Positions 8,493-18,033 of a stretch of 64,000 nucleotides of DNA are shown one piece after another. The stretch spans positions 3,078,501 through 3,142,500 of the forward strand of contig NZ_CP059576.1 in the NCBI RefSeq assembly GCF_014109825.1, read 5' to 3'. Position 1 is the stretch's first letter, and each line of letters opens with the position of its first letter. Both the position numbers and the translations under genes were made by a program. Source of the stretch: Legionella sp. PC997. GTDB lineage: Bacteria > Pseudomonadota > Gammaproteobacteria > Legionellales > Legionellaceae. Under the pieces are notes generated by a model. It made no database searches, was not told where the DNA came from, and saw only the letters and a program-made list of their open reading frames with translations.

Positions 8493-9437
8493 ATGATTCC
8501 TCCAAACAAGCCAGAAAATGAGGCGGAACGCTTAGCAACACTTTATAAATTACACATACTCGATACCGAGAAAGAGGAACGTTTCGATAGAGTAACGCGT
8601 ATTGCATGCAAACTTTTTGAGGTCCCTATTTCGGTCATCTCATTTTTGGAAGCTGAGCGTCAATGGATGAAATCCACGCAAGGATTTGACATAAAAGAGG
8701 CCAAGAGAAGAACATCTTTTTGTGGCCATGTTATTCTTTCTGATGAAATTATGGTGGTCGAAGATGCAACCAAAGATAAGCGATTTTATGATAATCCGTT
8801 TGTTCTTGGAAAACCCAATTTCAGATTTTATTTAGGCTGTCCTTTAAAAGTCAAAGGCTATAATGTGGGGGTAATTTGTCTAATCGATGACAAACCTCGA
8901 GCAAAAAGCGAAGTTGATGAAAATGTGGTTCACGATCTTGCTGAAATGGTGGAAATGGATCTGGAGCAATTACAGATTTCCATAACTGATGAATTAACAG
9001 GTTTATCTAATCGGAGGGGATTTTTAAAATTAGCCGGCTACTTATTTGAGAAATGTCAACGTGAAAATCAAATGTTTACCCTATTATTTTTTGATTTAGA
9101 TAAATTCAAATTAATAAATGATCAATTTGGACATGCGGAAGGTGACAAAGTGTTAAAAATTTTCGCGAATGCTCTTCTCCAAAATTTTCGGTATCATGAT
9201 GTTATAGGACGTTTAGGCGGTGATGAATTTTGTATATTTTGTTCGGGATTGAACCAAAACGATGTATCTGCAATTATTGACCGCTTAAAAAGCGTTTTAA
9301 AATGTGCACAATCCTCTAATTATAAGATTGAATTCAGTGCGGGGAGCATACAATATGATGCCAATAAACATCGAACCCTGGAGGATATGCTTGATCTAGC
9401 TGATTCTAAAATGTATGCAACTAAAAAAAGTAAGTGA
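8493..9437 (+). CDS. GAF-GGDEF diguanylate cyclase
   Basis: The 314-aa cytosolic protein has a GAF sensor domain (about residues 20-155, with VISFLEAERQWMKS and TSFCGHVILSDE typical of GGDEF-linked GAF domains) and a GGDEF domain (about 160-312). The active site GGDEF is intact at 242-246, and a product-inhibition site RYHD lies at 233-236, exactly five residues upstream, so it should make c-di-GMP with feedback control. The GAF ligand is unknown. No transmembrane helix is visible. It is a single gene between convergent neighbours. Confidence 0.93.
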   Translation: MIPPNKPENEAERLATLYKLHILDTEKEERFDRVTRIACKLFEVPISVISFLEAERQWMKSTQGFDIKEAKRRTSFCGHVILSDEIMVVEDATKDKRFYDNPFVLGKPNFRFYLGCPLKVKGYNVGVICLIDDKPRAKSEVDENVVHDLAEMVEMDLEQLQISITDELTGLSNRRGFLKLAGYLFEKCQRENQMFTLLFFDLDKFKLINDQFGHAEGDKVLKIFANALLQNFRYHDVIGRLGGDEFCIFCSGLNQNDVSAIIDRLKSVLKCAQSSNYKIEFSAGSIQYDANKHRTLEDMLDLADSKMYATKKSK

Positions 9438-9532
9438 AGTGGCATCGATGCACATAGATTGTAAAGAATGTTCCTTAAACTTTGGGCAACCTAGCCAAAC
9501 AAAAGCCAAGATGCCCTGATAAATCAACTTAA

Positions 9533-10171
9533 TTAAGCTTCAAGCATGTGAATTATCGCATTATTAATGTCAGGATATACACTAATTACAACAGCAGCTA
9601 CTAACATAGCTACTCCTACATAACGAAATAGATAAGCGTTCCTGTGGGAAATTAATAAACCCACACCAACTCCAACGCCTAACAATAGAAGAGAGGAAAA
9701 TAATGTGCCTAGAATAAATAAGGGCAAATTATATACACCCACCCCACCTGAAGTCATCATTTCATTACCTTGGAATATAGTAAACAGAGCAACTAAACCT
9801 ATGGTTAGAAGTAGTGAGACGCTCGGACGCAAAGAAAGCAACCCCGCACACACAATAAGAGATGCCAGGATACCATACTCTAACAAAGGTATAGACACTC
9901 CAGAAAGGTTTAATATGCCACCTAATACCATAGCAACAGCAAATATCAAAGGAATGCTCCACAAAGCTCGTCCACCAATTTGTGCCGCAATTAGTCCCAC
10001 TGCCAACGTAAATAACATGTGGTCTACCCCATGAATGGGCATGCTCAAACCTTGGACAAAAGGTTCACTTCTCATAAATTCAGCATGATGTGCAAACGCT
10101 AACGATGGAACACAAAAAACCAAAAAGATGCCAAAAATTGTGCACCATGAACTGCATTTAATTTTTAACAT
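9533..10171 (-). CDS. HupE/UreJ family membrane protein
   Basis: The 212-aa protein has a signal-like first helix and about six transmembrane segments. The HupE/UreJ signature is clear: FAHHAEF after the signal, then GLSMPIHGVDHMLFTLAVGLIA with conserved His residues. Family members are nickel or cobalt permeases or accessory proteins linked to hydrogenase and urease, but neither enzyme is encoded in this window, so the metal role is only inferred. The start is the ATG preceded by GGGAGA; an upstream in-frame start would add seven residues. Confidence 0.85.
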   Translation of the reverse strand: MLKIKCSSWCTIFGIFLVFCVPSLAFAHHAEFMRSEPFVQGLSMPIHGVDHMLFTLAVGLIAAQIGGRALWSIPLIFAVAMVLGGILNLSGVSIPLLEYGILASLIVCAGLLSLRPSVSLLLTIGLVALFTIFQGNEMMTSGGVGVYNLPLFILGTLFSSLLLLGVGVGVGLLISHRNAYLFRYVGVAMLVAAVVISVYPDINNAIIHMLEA

Positions 10172-10460
10172 TTCAATTCTCCCTTTCCCCAAAAAAAAAA
10201 TTTATAATTTAGTATAGTCCATCCGTGAGCATATAATAAAATTAGTGATTGAAGATTATGAAAATAATCTTAATTAAGGATTGTATGAATTGGGTACAAA
10301 TGATTTAAATAGGTCTGCACTTATTTGATAAAATCTTTTATAAATCCCCTCATCCGTTATTTAATCATCGAGAAAATTGCTTATGAATAATTAAGTAGAC
10401 TTTTTCTTTCAAGCCTGGACTCTATTGAGTTGATCCAGGCTAAAAGCAATGGACCTCATA
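10172..10460. other. Intergenic region, no gene seen
   Basis: This 289-bp gap is very AT-rich and has stops in all frames. It carries the inverted repeat at 10412-10441 and presumably the hupE-like promoter; I see no RNA gene. Confidence 0.5.
10412..10441. repeat. Short inverted repeat AGCCTGGA/TCCAGGCT
   Basis: Eight-bp perfect arms AGCCTGGA and TCCAGGCT enclose 14 bp, 20 bp downstream of the stop of the AhpD-like gene. The arms resemble those of the REP-like element at 32925-33006. There is no T-run after the stem in the direction of the gene, so it is more likely a repeat remnant or an mRNA-stabilising hairpin than a terminator. Confidence 0.45.
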
Positions 10461-10802
10461 TTATTTACTAAATTCTTCAAATGCTTCTAAAGCTTCTGCA
10501 GCATACATTAAAGATGGACCCCCACCCATGTAAACTGCCATACCTAAAGTTTCCAAGAACTCTTGGCGTGTTGTTTGTAATTTAATTAAAGCTTGCGCAT
10601 GAAATCCTATGCAACCATCACATTGTTTCGCAACAGCCAGAGCCATAGCAATTAATTCTTTAGTTTTTTTATCGAGTACACCGTCTTTAGTTGCTGCTTG
10701 CGCAAGAGCTGAGAATCCAGACATTACTTCTGGCATTTCTTTACGCATTTTGGCTAATTGAGTACTAATATCTTTGGTAACCTGAGAATATTTATCTGAC
10801 AT
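10461..10802 (-). CDS. Carboxymuconolactone decarboxylase / AhpD-like protein
   Basis: The 113-aa protein is a one-domain member of the CMD/AhpD family. It contains MALAVAKQCDGCIGFHAQALIK near residues 52-73; the CxxC with the following His (CDGCIGFH) is the redox-active and proton-relay centre of AhpD-type alkylhydroperoxidases. It probably forms oligomers and reduces peroxides through a thiol cycle, but physiological partner and substrate are unknown. It is transcribed alone. Confidence 0.88.
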   Translation of the reverse strand: MSDKYSQVTKDISTQLAKMRKEMPEVMSGFSALAQAATKDGVLDKKTKELIAMALAVAKQCDGCIGFHAQALIKLQTTRQEFLETLGMAVYMGGGPSLMYAAEALEAFEEFSK

Positions 10803-11009
10803 TTAAAAAAGCTCCTTTTAGTAATCACTCATTCTCTCTATCATTTTCTTTGTTATTCACCAACAAACAAGTCAATGTTTCGTTTGAGTAATTATTTTAT
10901 TAATGAATGCCGAAAAGGCACTCTAAGGTCTATTTATATTACCCCAATTGGCGAAATGTAAACAGACCCTAAATTTACCGCATAACTTTGATTAGAAAAA
11001 GATTATTGA

Positions 11010-11540
11010 TTAAGAAACAGCTCGATTTAACGTTTCTTTCGCTAAAGTCAGGCGACGCTCAACCTCACCTAACTCTGCTTTTAAATGCAAAATTGCACTG
11101 GAATTATGGCTATGTCGGAGGTGCTCCAAAGCTTTACTCATCGCATGTTGTTGCTCTAAAAGCGTATTAATTTCAAATTCAAGATCATTGATCCATTGTT
11201 GTCTAGTACTCAACATTTTTATGCCAAAGGAAACGTTTTCTCCTGACTTTTTTTTGCCTTGATGCATTTGACATAAAACAACCAAGATGTTTATTTTTTG
11301 TCTAATTCGCTCTGCCAAATATAAAGCACTACGCTTGTTTTGTTGTTTGGATAATGCATGAATGTCCGCTTTAATTTCTGCGATACAGGCTACACCATTT
11401 GCTTCTTTATCTAAACGAAATACCCCTCTGGGTAGGCGATGAATGGAGAAAAAGGAACCCAGCTCGCTAATTTTCCATTCCAATTCAGGTAATCGTGCCA
11501 TTAATTGGCTCAGCAATTCATTAGATTCTGTAATGTCCAT
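11010..11540 (-). CDS. priC: PriC-like primosomal replication protein N''
   Basis: The 176-aa, mostly helical protein resembles PriC in size and pattern: an N-terminal domain with FFSIHRLPRGVFRLDK followed by helices (ALSKQQNKRSALYLAERIRQKINIL), and a basic coiled-coil C-terminal half ending in a repeated E/R/L pattern (ELGEVERRLTLAKETLNR). PriC binds SSB-coated stalled forks and helps reload DnaB in PriA-independent restart. Sequence similarity to the E. coli protein is low, so this is a probable call. It is about 50 bp from the APC permease gene on the same strand. Confidence 0.65.
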   Translation of the reverse strand: MDITESNELLSQLMARLPELEWKISELGSFFSIHRLPRGVFRLDKEANGVACIAEIKADIHALSKQQNKRSALYLAERIRQKINILVVLCQMHQGKKKSGENVSFGIKMLSTRQQWINDLEFEINTLLEQQHAMSKALEHLRHSHNSSAILHLKAELGEVERRLTLAKETLNRAVS

Positions 11541-11593
11541 GGTGCTTTGTCCTTACATCTCCCTTCACAGAGGCCAGGAAACTCTGCAAAATC

Positions 11594-13003
11594 TTAATCT
11601 GGAACAGCCGCATCCAATATTGGTGTTTTTCCTCGCAACCAGGAACTTACAAATGGTGGTGAACACATGAGAATTAAACCACCAATTAATGTCAACTCGT
11701 AGCGTGCCATACCACCTACATTAATTCCTTCTGGTGGAATAAAACTCACGGCTAAAGTAGCACATACACCCACAATACCTACACCCGCTACAAATAACAT
11801 ACCTATTATACCGCCAGGAATTGCAAACGGTCGAGGATGGTGGGGCTCAGCAATCCGCAATTTAATTGCTGCGGCAAACATAATAAAATACATCAGCATA
11901 TACAATTGAGCAGCTAAAGCAGTTAGCAACCAATAAGATCCATTCACACTAGGCATAAATAAGAATAAACCTGAAAGAACAGTGACAATGCTGGCCTGAG
12001 TGAAGAGCATTACAATCGGTGCACCTTTTTCATTCGTACGTTGGAAATATTCAGGTAAATTACCGTCTTCTGCAGCAACCAATAATCCTTTTGTGGGGGC
12101 AATTATCCAGTTACTCACACCACCAAGCCCACCTAAAACCAACATTACAGCGACTACAGGCATCATCCAATACATGTGATAACTGGAAAAAAATGCTTCA
12201 AATGCTTGCATAATTCCTGCTACTAAATTGATGTCTTTGCCGGGCAAAACAATTGCAATAGCCAAAGAACCTAGAATTAGGGTACTTAAAATAATTCCTA
12301 CTGAGTAAATTAATACTTTGGGAAAAGCATGTTGTGGATTATCAACATCATTTGCATGAACGGTAGCGATTTCAATACCACAAAAAGACATGATGATCGC
12401 AGTTAAAGAGACCCACATGGACTTATCAGCTAAATGAGGTACGATACTTGGAGTATCAAATTGAATTTGCAACGGATTACCCTGGGTAACCCAAAAAGCC
12501 CCAAGGCCAATAATCAACGACATGGGTAATAATAAACCTGCAAGAGAACACAGATTACTGAATACAGCTGAAGATTTCATTCCCCGCAAATTTAATATCG
12601 TAGCTCCCCAAAATGAACTAACGATTACTGCCCAAAGAAAATAAGGATTACTTGTCAATGCAGGATTAATTAAATAACCAATAGTGCCTGCGACGAAAGA
12701 TAATATCGTTGGGTACCAAATTACATTTTCTATCCATTGCAACCAAATGGCTAAAAAACCCATCTTTTTCCCAAACGCTTGTTTAACCCAAATGTAAATC
12801 CCGCCTTGTTTGGCCCACCCTGAAGCCAATTCTGCTGAAACCAAAGCAGTTGGGATTAGAAAAAATAAAGCACCTAAAACAAAATAAAAAATTAATTGAC
12901 TGCCAAATAAGGCTGTAGCAGGCAAATTTCGTATACTATCCACAGAACCAACTGTTATCATAGTCAGACTGAAAATTGTCAGTGAATGTTTTTTCTCGAT
13001 CAT
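11594..13003 (-). CDS. APC superfamily amino acid permease/antiporter
   Basis: The 469-aa inner-membrane protein has about twelve hydrophobic segments and the APC features TMITVGSVDSIRNLP in helix 1 (unwound GSVxS region), PTALVSAELASGWAKQGGIYIWVKQAFG in helices 2-3 and CGIEIATVHANDVDNPQHAFPK in the helix 6 region. The overall pattern is closest to GadC-like glutamate:GABA antiporter and related transporters. The substrate is not deducible. Legionella use amino acids as main carbon source, so uptake or exchange is plausible. The gene directly follows a 420-bp upstream gap. Confidence 0.88.
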   Translation of the reverse strand: MIEKKHSLTIFSLTMITVGSVDSIRNLPATALFGSQLIFYFVLGALFFLIPTALVSAELASGWAKQGGIYIWVKQAFGKKMGFLAIWLQWIENVIWYPTILSFVAGTIGYLINPALTSNPYFLWAVIVSSFWGATILNLRGMKSSAVFSNLCSLAGLLLPMSLIIGLGAFWVTQGNPLQIQFDTPSIVPHLADKSMWVSLTAIIMSFCGIEIATVHANDVDNPQHAFPKVLIYSVGIILSTLILGSLAIAIVLPGKDINLVAGIMQAFEAFFSSYHMYWMMPVVAVMLVLGGLGGVSNWIIAPTKGLLVAAEDGNLPEYFQRTNEKGAPIVMLFTQASIVTVLSGLFLFMPSVNGSYWLLTALAAQLYMLMYFIMFAAAIKLRIAEPHHPRPFAIPGGIIGMLFVAGVGIVGVCATLAVSFIPPEGINVGGMARYELTLIGGLILMCSPPFVSSWLRGKTPILDAAVPD

Positions 13004-13427
13004 CGCATTCCTTCAGTGCAGTTTTGGGGCGTGCAGAAGCTACATTATATTAAAAATTAGCTTAAGGAACCCTTAATAATCGGGCAATAATTAAACAAAA
13101 TGTTCCTTGATTTTATTTACTAGCCCATAGATTTTTAGCTTGCTCTGTAAAATAGCATGATTTAATAAGAAAATCTCTGCATTTTTTCCTGTCTTAATGT
13201 ACCAAATTATTAGCTCAAGCCAGAAAAGCGAACACACTCAATTCCCGTTTTAAAATAAAAAATAAAAAGTTTTAAAATACTTACCACACACCGAAAGATT
13301 GAATAAAGAGAAACGAAATAATTAAAACAATAATTATTAACTAATATTAAAATTAGATCATGGATGGGAGAGTTTCATATCCTAGCTTCTCTGTGCTATA
13401 GTTCCTATTTTTTTCGGGTAATAGATC
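13004..13427. other. Divergent intergenic region between permease and ffh
   Basis: The 424-bp AT-rich gap holds the divergent promoters. A plausible ffh -10 (TATAGT, near 13395-13400) lies about 30 bp before the ffh ATG. No open frame or structured RNA is evident. Confidence 0.4.
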
Positions 13428-14807
13428 ATGTTTGAAACCTTAACCGAACGGTTGACCCGCTCCTTCAAAAGTCTACGAGGGCAGAGTCGATTAACTGAAG
13501 ATAATGTACAACAGGCTTTGCGTGAGGTCAGGATGTCACTGCTGGAAGCAGACGTCGCCTTACCTGTCATTAAAGAATTTATCGAAGAAGTAAAACAAAA
13601 AGCTTTAGGACAGACAGTCTTAACTGAGTTAAATCCCGATCAGGCTTTTGTTAAAATCGTTCATGATGAATTAATTCATATCATGGGTGATGAACGTGCT
13701 GAGCTTAACTTTAAAACTCAACCCCCAGCTGTATTCCTAATGGCAGGATTACAAGGCTCAGGAAAAACGACCAGTACTGCGAAACTCGCACGATACTTAA
13801 AAGAATCTGAAAACAAAAAAGTAATGGTGGCCAGCGTCGACGTTTATCGACCCGCTGCAATACAACAGCTCAAAATATTAGCAGAACAAATAGATGTCAC
13901 TTTCTTTCCCGCAGAAGCCAACGAGCAACCACTAAGTATTGCTAAAAAAGCGCTTGATACCGCAAAAAAACAATATATGGATGTATTGTTGATTGATACT
14001 GCAGGTCGTCTGCACATCGATGCCGACATGATGACGGAAATTAAAGCCTTACATCAAGAAATAAACCCAATTGAAACACTGTTTGTTGTAGACAGCATGA
14101 CCGGACAAGATGCTGCGAATACAGCAAAAGCTTTTCATGAAGCCTTACCTTTAACAGGAGTCATACTCACTAAAACAGATGGCGATGCGCGTGGGGGTGC
14201 CGCTCTCTCAGTAAAACAAATTACGGGACAACCTATCAAGTTTATTGGTAGTGGTGAAAAAGTAGAAGCTTTGGAGCCATTTCATCCCGAGCGAATTGCC
14301 TCCAGAATCCTTGGCATGGGTGATATTCTTACTCTGATTGAAGAAGTCGAACGGAAAGCAGACAAACAAGCGAGTGAAAAACTAGCTAAAAAGTTGAAAA
14401 AAGGCAAAAGTTTTGATCTAGAAGACTTCAAACAACAACTGCTGCAAATGAATAATATGGGCGGTATTGCTGGTATGATGAGTAAACTACCCGGCGTCAG
14501 TCAAATGATGCCGCAACAAGCAATGAAACAGGTCAGTGACAAAGCTATGGCACAAACTATTGCTATTATCAATTCCATGACCCCCAAAGAACGTCGTATC
14601 CCCAAACTTATTGTGGGTTCACGCAAGAAACGAATTGCATTGGGTTCAGGGACACAAATACAAGATGTAAACAAATTATTAAAACAATTTGAACAAATGC
14701 AAAAAATGATGAAAAAATTTACAAAACCTGGTGGAATGCAAAAAATGATGCGTGGACTCGGTGGTATGGCAGGATTAAAAGGCATATTACCGGATGATTT
14801 TAAATAA
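13428..14807 (+). CDS. ffh: Signal recognition particle GTPase
   Basis: The 459-aa protein is the SRP54 homologue that binds 4.5S RNA and nascent signal sequences and docks on FtsY. The order is N domain (1-85), G domain with AGLQGSGKTTSTAKLA (G1), DTAGRLHID (G3) and TKTDGDARGG (G4-G5 region), then a methionine-rich M domain (from about 330; MNNMGGIAGMMSKLPGVSQMM and a C-terminal GGMQKMMRGLGGMAG run). Length is standard. It lies 85 bp before rpsP on the same strand and may be co-transcribed with the following ribosomal operon. Confidence 0.98.
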   Translation: MFETLTERLTRSFKSLRGQSRLTEDNVQQALREVRMSLLEADVALPVIKEFIEEVKQKALGQTVLTELNPDQAFVKIVHDELIHIMGDERAELNFKTQPPAVFLMAGLQGSGKTTSTAKLARYLKESENKKVMVASVDVYRPAAIQQLKILAEQIDVTFFPAEANEQPLSIAKKALDTAKKQYMDVLLIDTAGRLHIDADMMTEIKALHQEINPIETLFVVDSMTGQDAANTAKAFHEALPLTGVILTKTDGDARGGAALSVKQITGQPIKFIGSGEKVEALEPFHPERIASRILGMGDILTLIEEVERKADKQASEKLAKKLKKGKSFDLEDFKQQLLQMNNMGGIAGMMSKLPGVSQMMPQQAMKQVSDKAMAQTIAIINSMTPKERRIPKLIVGSRKKRIALGSGTQIQDVNKLLKQFEQMQKMMKKFTKPGGMQKMMRGLGGMAGLKGILPDDFK

Positions 14808-14892
14808 TTCGCAAGAATTACTTCACATGGTGAATTAATTTTCGTACAATACACGGCATTTTTACGTAACCACTCTAAAGTAGAGGAAAATA

Positions 14893-15150
14893 ATGGTCGT
14901 TATACGTTTATCAAGAGGTGGCGCCAAAAAGCGTCCGTTTTATCATATGGTCGTTACTGACAGCCGCAAACGCCGCGATGGTAGTTATATTGAGCGTATT
15001 GGTTATTTCAACCCTGTAGCTCGTGGACAAGAAGTGCGTCTGCATATCGATGCAGAAAAATTGAGCCACTGGCAAAAAGTAGGGGCACAGTTATCTGATC
15101 GCGTCAGCGCTTTGATAAAAGAATTTAATAAGAAAGGCGAAGCTGCTTAA
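14893..15150 (+). CDS. rpsP: 30S ribosomal protein S16
   Basis: The 85-aa basic protein starts [20 protein letters not shown] and continues [19 protein letters not shown], the universal S16 signature. It is an essential early 30S assembly protein. It heads the conserved rpsP-rimM-trmD-rplS order. A GAGGAAA ribosome site precedes the ATG. The next gene begins 5 bp after the stop. Confidence 0.98.
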   Translation: MVVIRLSRGGAKKRPFYHMVVTDSRKRRDGSYIERIGYFNPVARGQEVRLHIDAEKLSHWQKVGAQLSDRVSALIKEFNKKGEAA

Positions 15151-15154
15151 TAAA

Positions 15155-15664
15155 GTGAATAATCAGGAAAGCTGGATAATAATTGCCCGTTTTGGGCGGC
15201 CTCATGGTGTTAAAGGTTTTGTTACGGTTCACTCCTTTACAGAACCTCGTGATAATGTTCTAAAGTATGCAAATTGGCATGCGTTTATTAATAATAAATG
15301 GCAACCAATCAAATTGTTGCATGCCGAAGTACAAAATAAATCCATCATAGTCCAAGTTGAAGGTTATCCTGAGCGCGAAGTTGTAGCTCAGCTCACTAAT
15401 ATAGAAATTGCAGTGCAACAGGAACAATTGGCAAAACTGGAACCTGGTGAATATTACTGGCATCAACTTATAGGTATGAATGTGATCAACCAACAAGGAG
15501 AATCTTTTGGGAAGGTCATTGAAATAATCCCTACAGGTGCAAATGACGTGCTGGTCGTAGAAGGTACTAAAAGACTGTTAATACCTTACTTGCCTGGAAA
15601 ATTTGTATTAGATGTGGATTCCACCCAGCAGATAATCACTGTTGATTGGGATATGGATTTTTAA
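15155..15664 (+). CDS. rimM: 16S rRNA processing/ribosome maturation factor RimM
   Basis: The 169-aa protein binds S19 and helps mature the 30S head. It has an N-terminal RimM barrel (IARFGRPHGVKGFVTVHSFTEP, residues 8-29) and a C-terminal PRC-barrel (YYWHQLIGMNVINQQGESFG through LIPYLPGKFV). The start is a GTG 5 bp after rpsP, which lies in a poor ribosome-binding context, suggesting coupling to rpsP translation. It sits 3 bp before trmD. Confidence 0.96.
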   Translation: MNNQESWIIIARFGRPHGVKGFVTVHSFTEPRDNVLKYANWHAFINNKWQPIKLLHAEVQNKSIIVQVEGYPEREVVAQLTNIEIAVQQEQLAKLEPGEYYWHQLIGMNVINQQGESFGKVIEIIPTGANDVLVVEGTKRLLIPYLPGKFVLDVDSTQQIITVDWDMDF

Positions 15665-15667
15665 GCG

Positions 15668-16414
15668 GTGCTTCATTTCGGTGTAATTAGCTTAATACCT
15701 GAAATACTTAATGCCTTAAATTACGGTATTACAGGAAGAGCCATTGAGCAAGGCTTAGTTAAAATTGATTGCTGGAACCCAAGAGATTGGTCTTCCAGGC
15801 CCTACAGGCAAGTTGATGACAAGCCTTATGGGGGTGGCCCGGGAATGGTAATGATGTATGAGCCCTTGAAAGGGGCCATTATGCAGGCACGTAGTCAAAT
15901 GCCGAGTCATTGTAAAACGATTTACCTGAGTCCTCAGGGCAAGGTTATTCGACAAAATGACTTGAATCAAGTGGCAAATGACAAACAACCACTGCTCTTT
16001 ATTGCTGGGCGATATGAAGGAATTGATGAGCGTATTCTTCAAAATTATGTAGATGAAGAATGGTCTCTTGGAGATTTTGTTTTAAGTGGTGGTGAGCTCG
16101 CCGCTACGGTGTTTATCGATGCTATTATTCGTTTAATACCGGGGAGCCTAGGGCATCTTGGTTCCGCAGAACAAGATTCATTTATGAATGGTTTACTGGA
16201 TTGCCCGCATTATACACGACCAGCAACCATTGAAGGATTAGAGGTGCCGCCTGTTTTATTAGGTGGTCACCATAGAGATATAGAACTGTGGCGGCGAAAG
16301 CAATCTCTAGGTAAAACCTGGCTTAAACGCCCAGATTTACTTGAAAAAATACAGTTAAGTGAAACAGACAAGCAATTGCTTGCTGAGTTTAAGTATGAAC
16401 ACGGTGATTCCTAA
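15668..16414 (+). CDS. trmD: tRNA (guanine-37-N1)-methyltransferase
   Basis: The 248-aa SPOUT enzyme methylates G37 of tRNAs with a GG at 36-37, preventing frameshifts. It shows YGGGPGMVMMYEPL near residues 54-67, the knot segment IAGRYEGIDERI near 114-125 and SLGDFVLSGGELAA near 134-147, which bind SAM. The start codon is GTG, 3 bp after rimM. Length is normal. It is essential in most bacteria. Confidence 0.97.
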   Translation: MLHFGVISLIPEILNALNYGITGRAIEQGLVKIDCWNPRDWSSRPYRQVDDKPYGGGPGMVMMYEPLKGAIMQARSQMPSHCKTIYLSPQGKVIRQNDLNQVANDKQPLLFIAGRYEGIDERILQNYVDEEWSLGDFVLSGGELAATVFIDAIIRLIPGSLGHLGSAEQDSFMNGLLDCPHYTRPATIEGLEVPPVLLGGHHRDIELWRRKQSLGKTWLKRPDLLEKIQLSETDKQLLAEFKYEHGDS

Positions 16415-16441
16415 AGGATGAACCAATTTGAGGAGTAGTCC

Positions 16442-16807
16442 ATGACTAATATTATTGACCAACTGAATGCTGAGCAAATGCAAGGCAAGGAAATCCCAGA
16501 TTTCAATCCTGGTGATACTGTTTTGGTTCAGGTGAAAGTAATTGAAGGTACCCGTGAGCGTTTACAGGCATTTGAAGGTATTGTTATTGCAAAACGTAAT
16601 CGTGGTTTAAACTCTGCATTCACTGTTCGTAAGATTTCACACGGTGTTGGTGTTGAGCGTGTATTCCAAACTTACAGTCCGATTGTTGATAGTATTACTG
16701 TAAAAAGACGTGGTGATGTTCGTCGCGCCAAACTTTACTATTTACGTAATTTAGCTGGTCGCGCAGCGCGCATCAAAGAAAAGTTACCTGGTAAGAAAGC
16801 GGATTAA
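16442..16807 (+). CDS. rplS: 50S ribosomal protein L19
   Basis: The 121-aa protein has the L19 core [28 protein letters not shown] and the ending [34 protein letters not shown]. It sits at the 30S-50S interface. A GAGGAG ribosome site precedes the ATG. It is the last gene of the operon and is followed at once by a strong intrinsic terminator. Confidence 0.98.
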   Translation: MTNIIDQLNAEQMQGKEIPDFNPGDTVLVQVKVIEGTRERLQAFEGIVIAKRNRGLNSAFTVRKISHGVGVERVFQTYSPIVDSITVKRRGDVRRAKLYYLRNLAGRAARIKEKLPGKKAD

Positions 16808-16826
16808 TACTTAATTCCCTGAACAT

Positions 16827-16857
16827 ATAATCCCCGTACAGCGGGGATTATTCTTAT
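16827..16857 (+). terminator. Rho-independent terminator after rplS
   Basis: A perfect 10-bp stem ATAATCCCCG/CGGGGATTAT with a 5-nt loop TACAG (16827-16851) is followed by a T-rich stretch (TCTTATTTTCTT). It lies 20 bp after the rplS stop and closes the ribosomal operon; the convergent ABC permease gene ends about 40 bp beyond it. Confidence 0.92.
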
Positions 16858-16899
16858 TTTCTTCATGTTAAGAAAAAAATCTTAATCACATAAATAGAT

Positions 16900-18033
16900 T
16901 TAATCCAAAGTTTTTCTAAAAAGCAAAATTGCTGAAATAACAATCAGAAACATAAACAATAAAATGGGCCAAATATCAGGCCAGAGAATGCTCAAATCGG
17001 CGCCTTTCAACATAATATTACGTGTAATTCTTAAAAAATGTGTTAGCGGAATCACTTGGCCGATGTTTTGCGCCCAAAGTGGCATCCCACTAAATGGGAA
17101 CAAAAATCCAGAAATCATAACTGCAACCAAAATATAAGCATTAGTTGAGGCTACAGCTTGGAATTGAGTCTTGGCGAAGGCAGAAATCGCTAATCCCATT
17201 GCTAAACTTCCAATCGAGTAAGGTGCCATAATCAAAAGATAAAGTAAGAAGCTTCCGTGAAAAGGTACCGAGAAGACAAAAACTGAAATGATCAGGAGCA
17301 TAAATAAGATAAGATAACCCACTATGAAATGGGGGATAACTTTACCTAAAATTATATTTGCTGCGCTTAGTGGTGTAATTAACAGTGTTTCGAAAGTCCC
17401 TACCTCATATTCAGCAGTGATTGACATGGCAGTAAGAAGCGTAAGTGTTGTGAACATTAGTACCGAAATTAAACCAGGGACAATATTATATTGTGAAAAA
17501 CCTTCAGGATTAAATTTAGGGTGTATATCAAATTTAAAAGGTGTTTGCTGGGAAGAAAGATAGTTTAAAGAACCAGACAAATCACGTTCAAACAATTGTG
17601 CTGGAAGAGCAACTGCTGCTCGAAATGCATTGGAGATTGCTACTGGGTCAGAAGCGTCCGCTTCAATGAGGACATGAGGTTTTTCTCCTCTTATTAGACT
17701 CTTTGAAAAATTGGGAGGAATATTGATAACAAAAAGCCCCTTTCCACTTTGTAAAAAATTCTCTGCTTCTTTTTCATTATGAGCAAAATGATTTAAGGAA
17801 AAATATCCTGTATGTTTAAAACCTTCTAATAATGATCGCGTAAAGGTAGTACTCTCAGAGGATACAACTGTAGTTGGCAAATATTTGGGATTGGTATTAA
17901 TCATAAAACCGAATAACAGTATTTGCATGATAGGAACTAAAAATAAAAACAAAAAAGTAGAAATATTTCGTTTGATTTGTATAAACTCTTTTTTAGCAAC
18001 TGATAGGACACGATAAAATTCTATTTTTATCAT
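16900..18033 (-). CDS. ABC-2 type exporter permease (first of a paralogous pair)
   Basis: The 377-aa protein has the YhhJ/YbhR-type layout: one N-terminal transmembrane helix (about residues 21-42, with SVAKKEFIQIKRN before it), a large periplasmic domain with conserved HVLIEADASDPVAISNAFRAA, then five C-terminal helices including YEVGTFETLLITPL and the ending PLTHFLRITRNIMLKGA. Its start codon directly abuts the stop of the ATPase gene. It aligns along its whole length with the equally long permease at 19894-21027, so the pair probably forms a heterodimeric channel. The exported substrate is unknown. Confidence 0.9.
   Translation of the reverse strand: MIKIEFYRVLSVAKKEFIQIKRNISTFLFLFLVPIMQILLFGFMINTNPKYLPTTVVSSESTTFTRSLLEGFKHTGYFSLNHFAHNEKEAENFLQSGKGLFVINIPPNFSKSLIRGEKPHVLIEADASDPVAISNAFRAAVALPAQLFERDLSGSLNYLSSQQTPFKFDIHPKFNPEGFSQYNIVPGLISVLMFTTLTLLTAMSITAEYEVGTFETLLITPLSAANIILGKVIPHFIVGYLILFMLLIISVFVFSVPFHGSFLLYLLIMAPYSIGSLAMGLAISAFAKTQFQAVASTNAYILVAVMISGFLFPFSGMPLWAQNIGQVIPLTHFLRITRNIMLKGADLSILWPDIWPILLFMFLIVISAILLFRKTLD

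Noticed and set aside
8320..8607. Minus-strand 95-aa frame before the diguanylate cyclase
   Set aside because: It overlaps the start of the well-supported GAF-GGDEF gene and has no recognisable protein features.
14808..14892. Terminator between ffh and rpsP (TTCAC-ATG-GTGAA)
   Set aside because: The stem is only 5 bp with a poor GC content, so ffh is as likely to be read through into rpsP.
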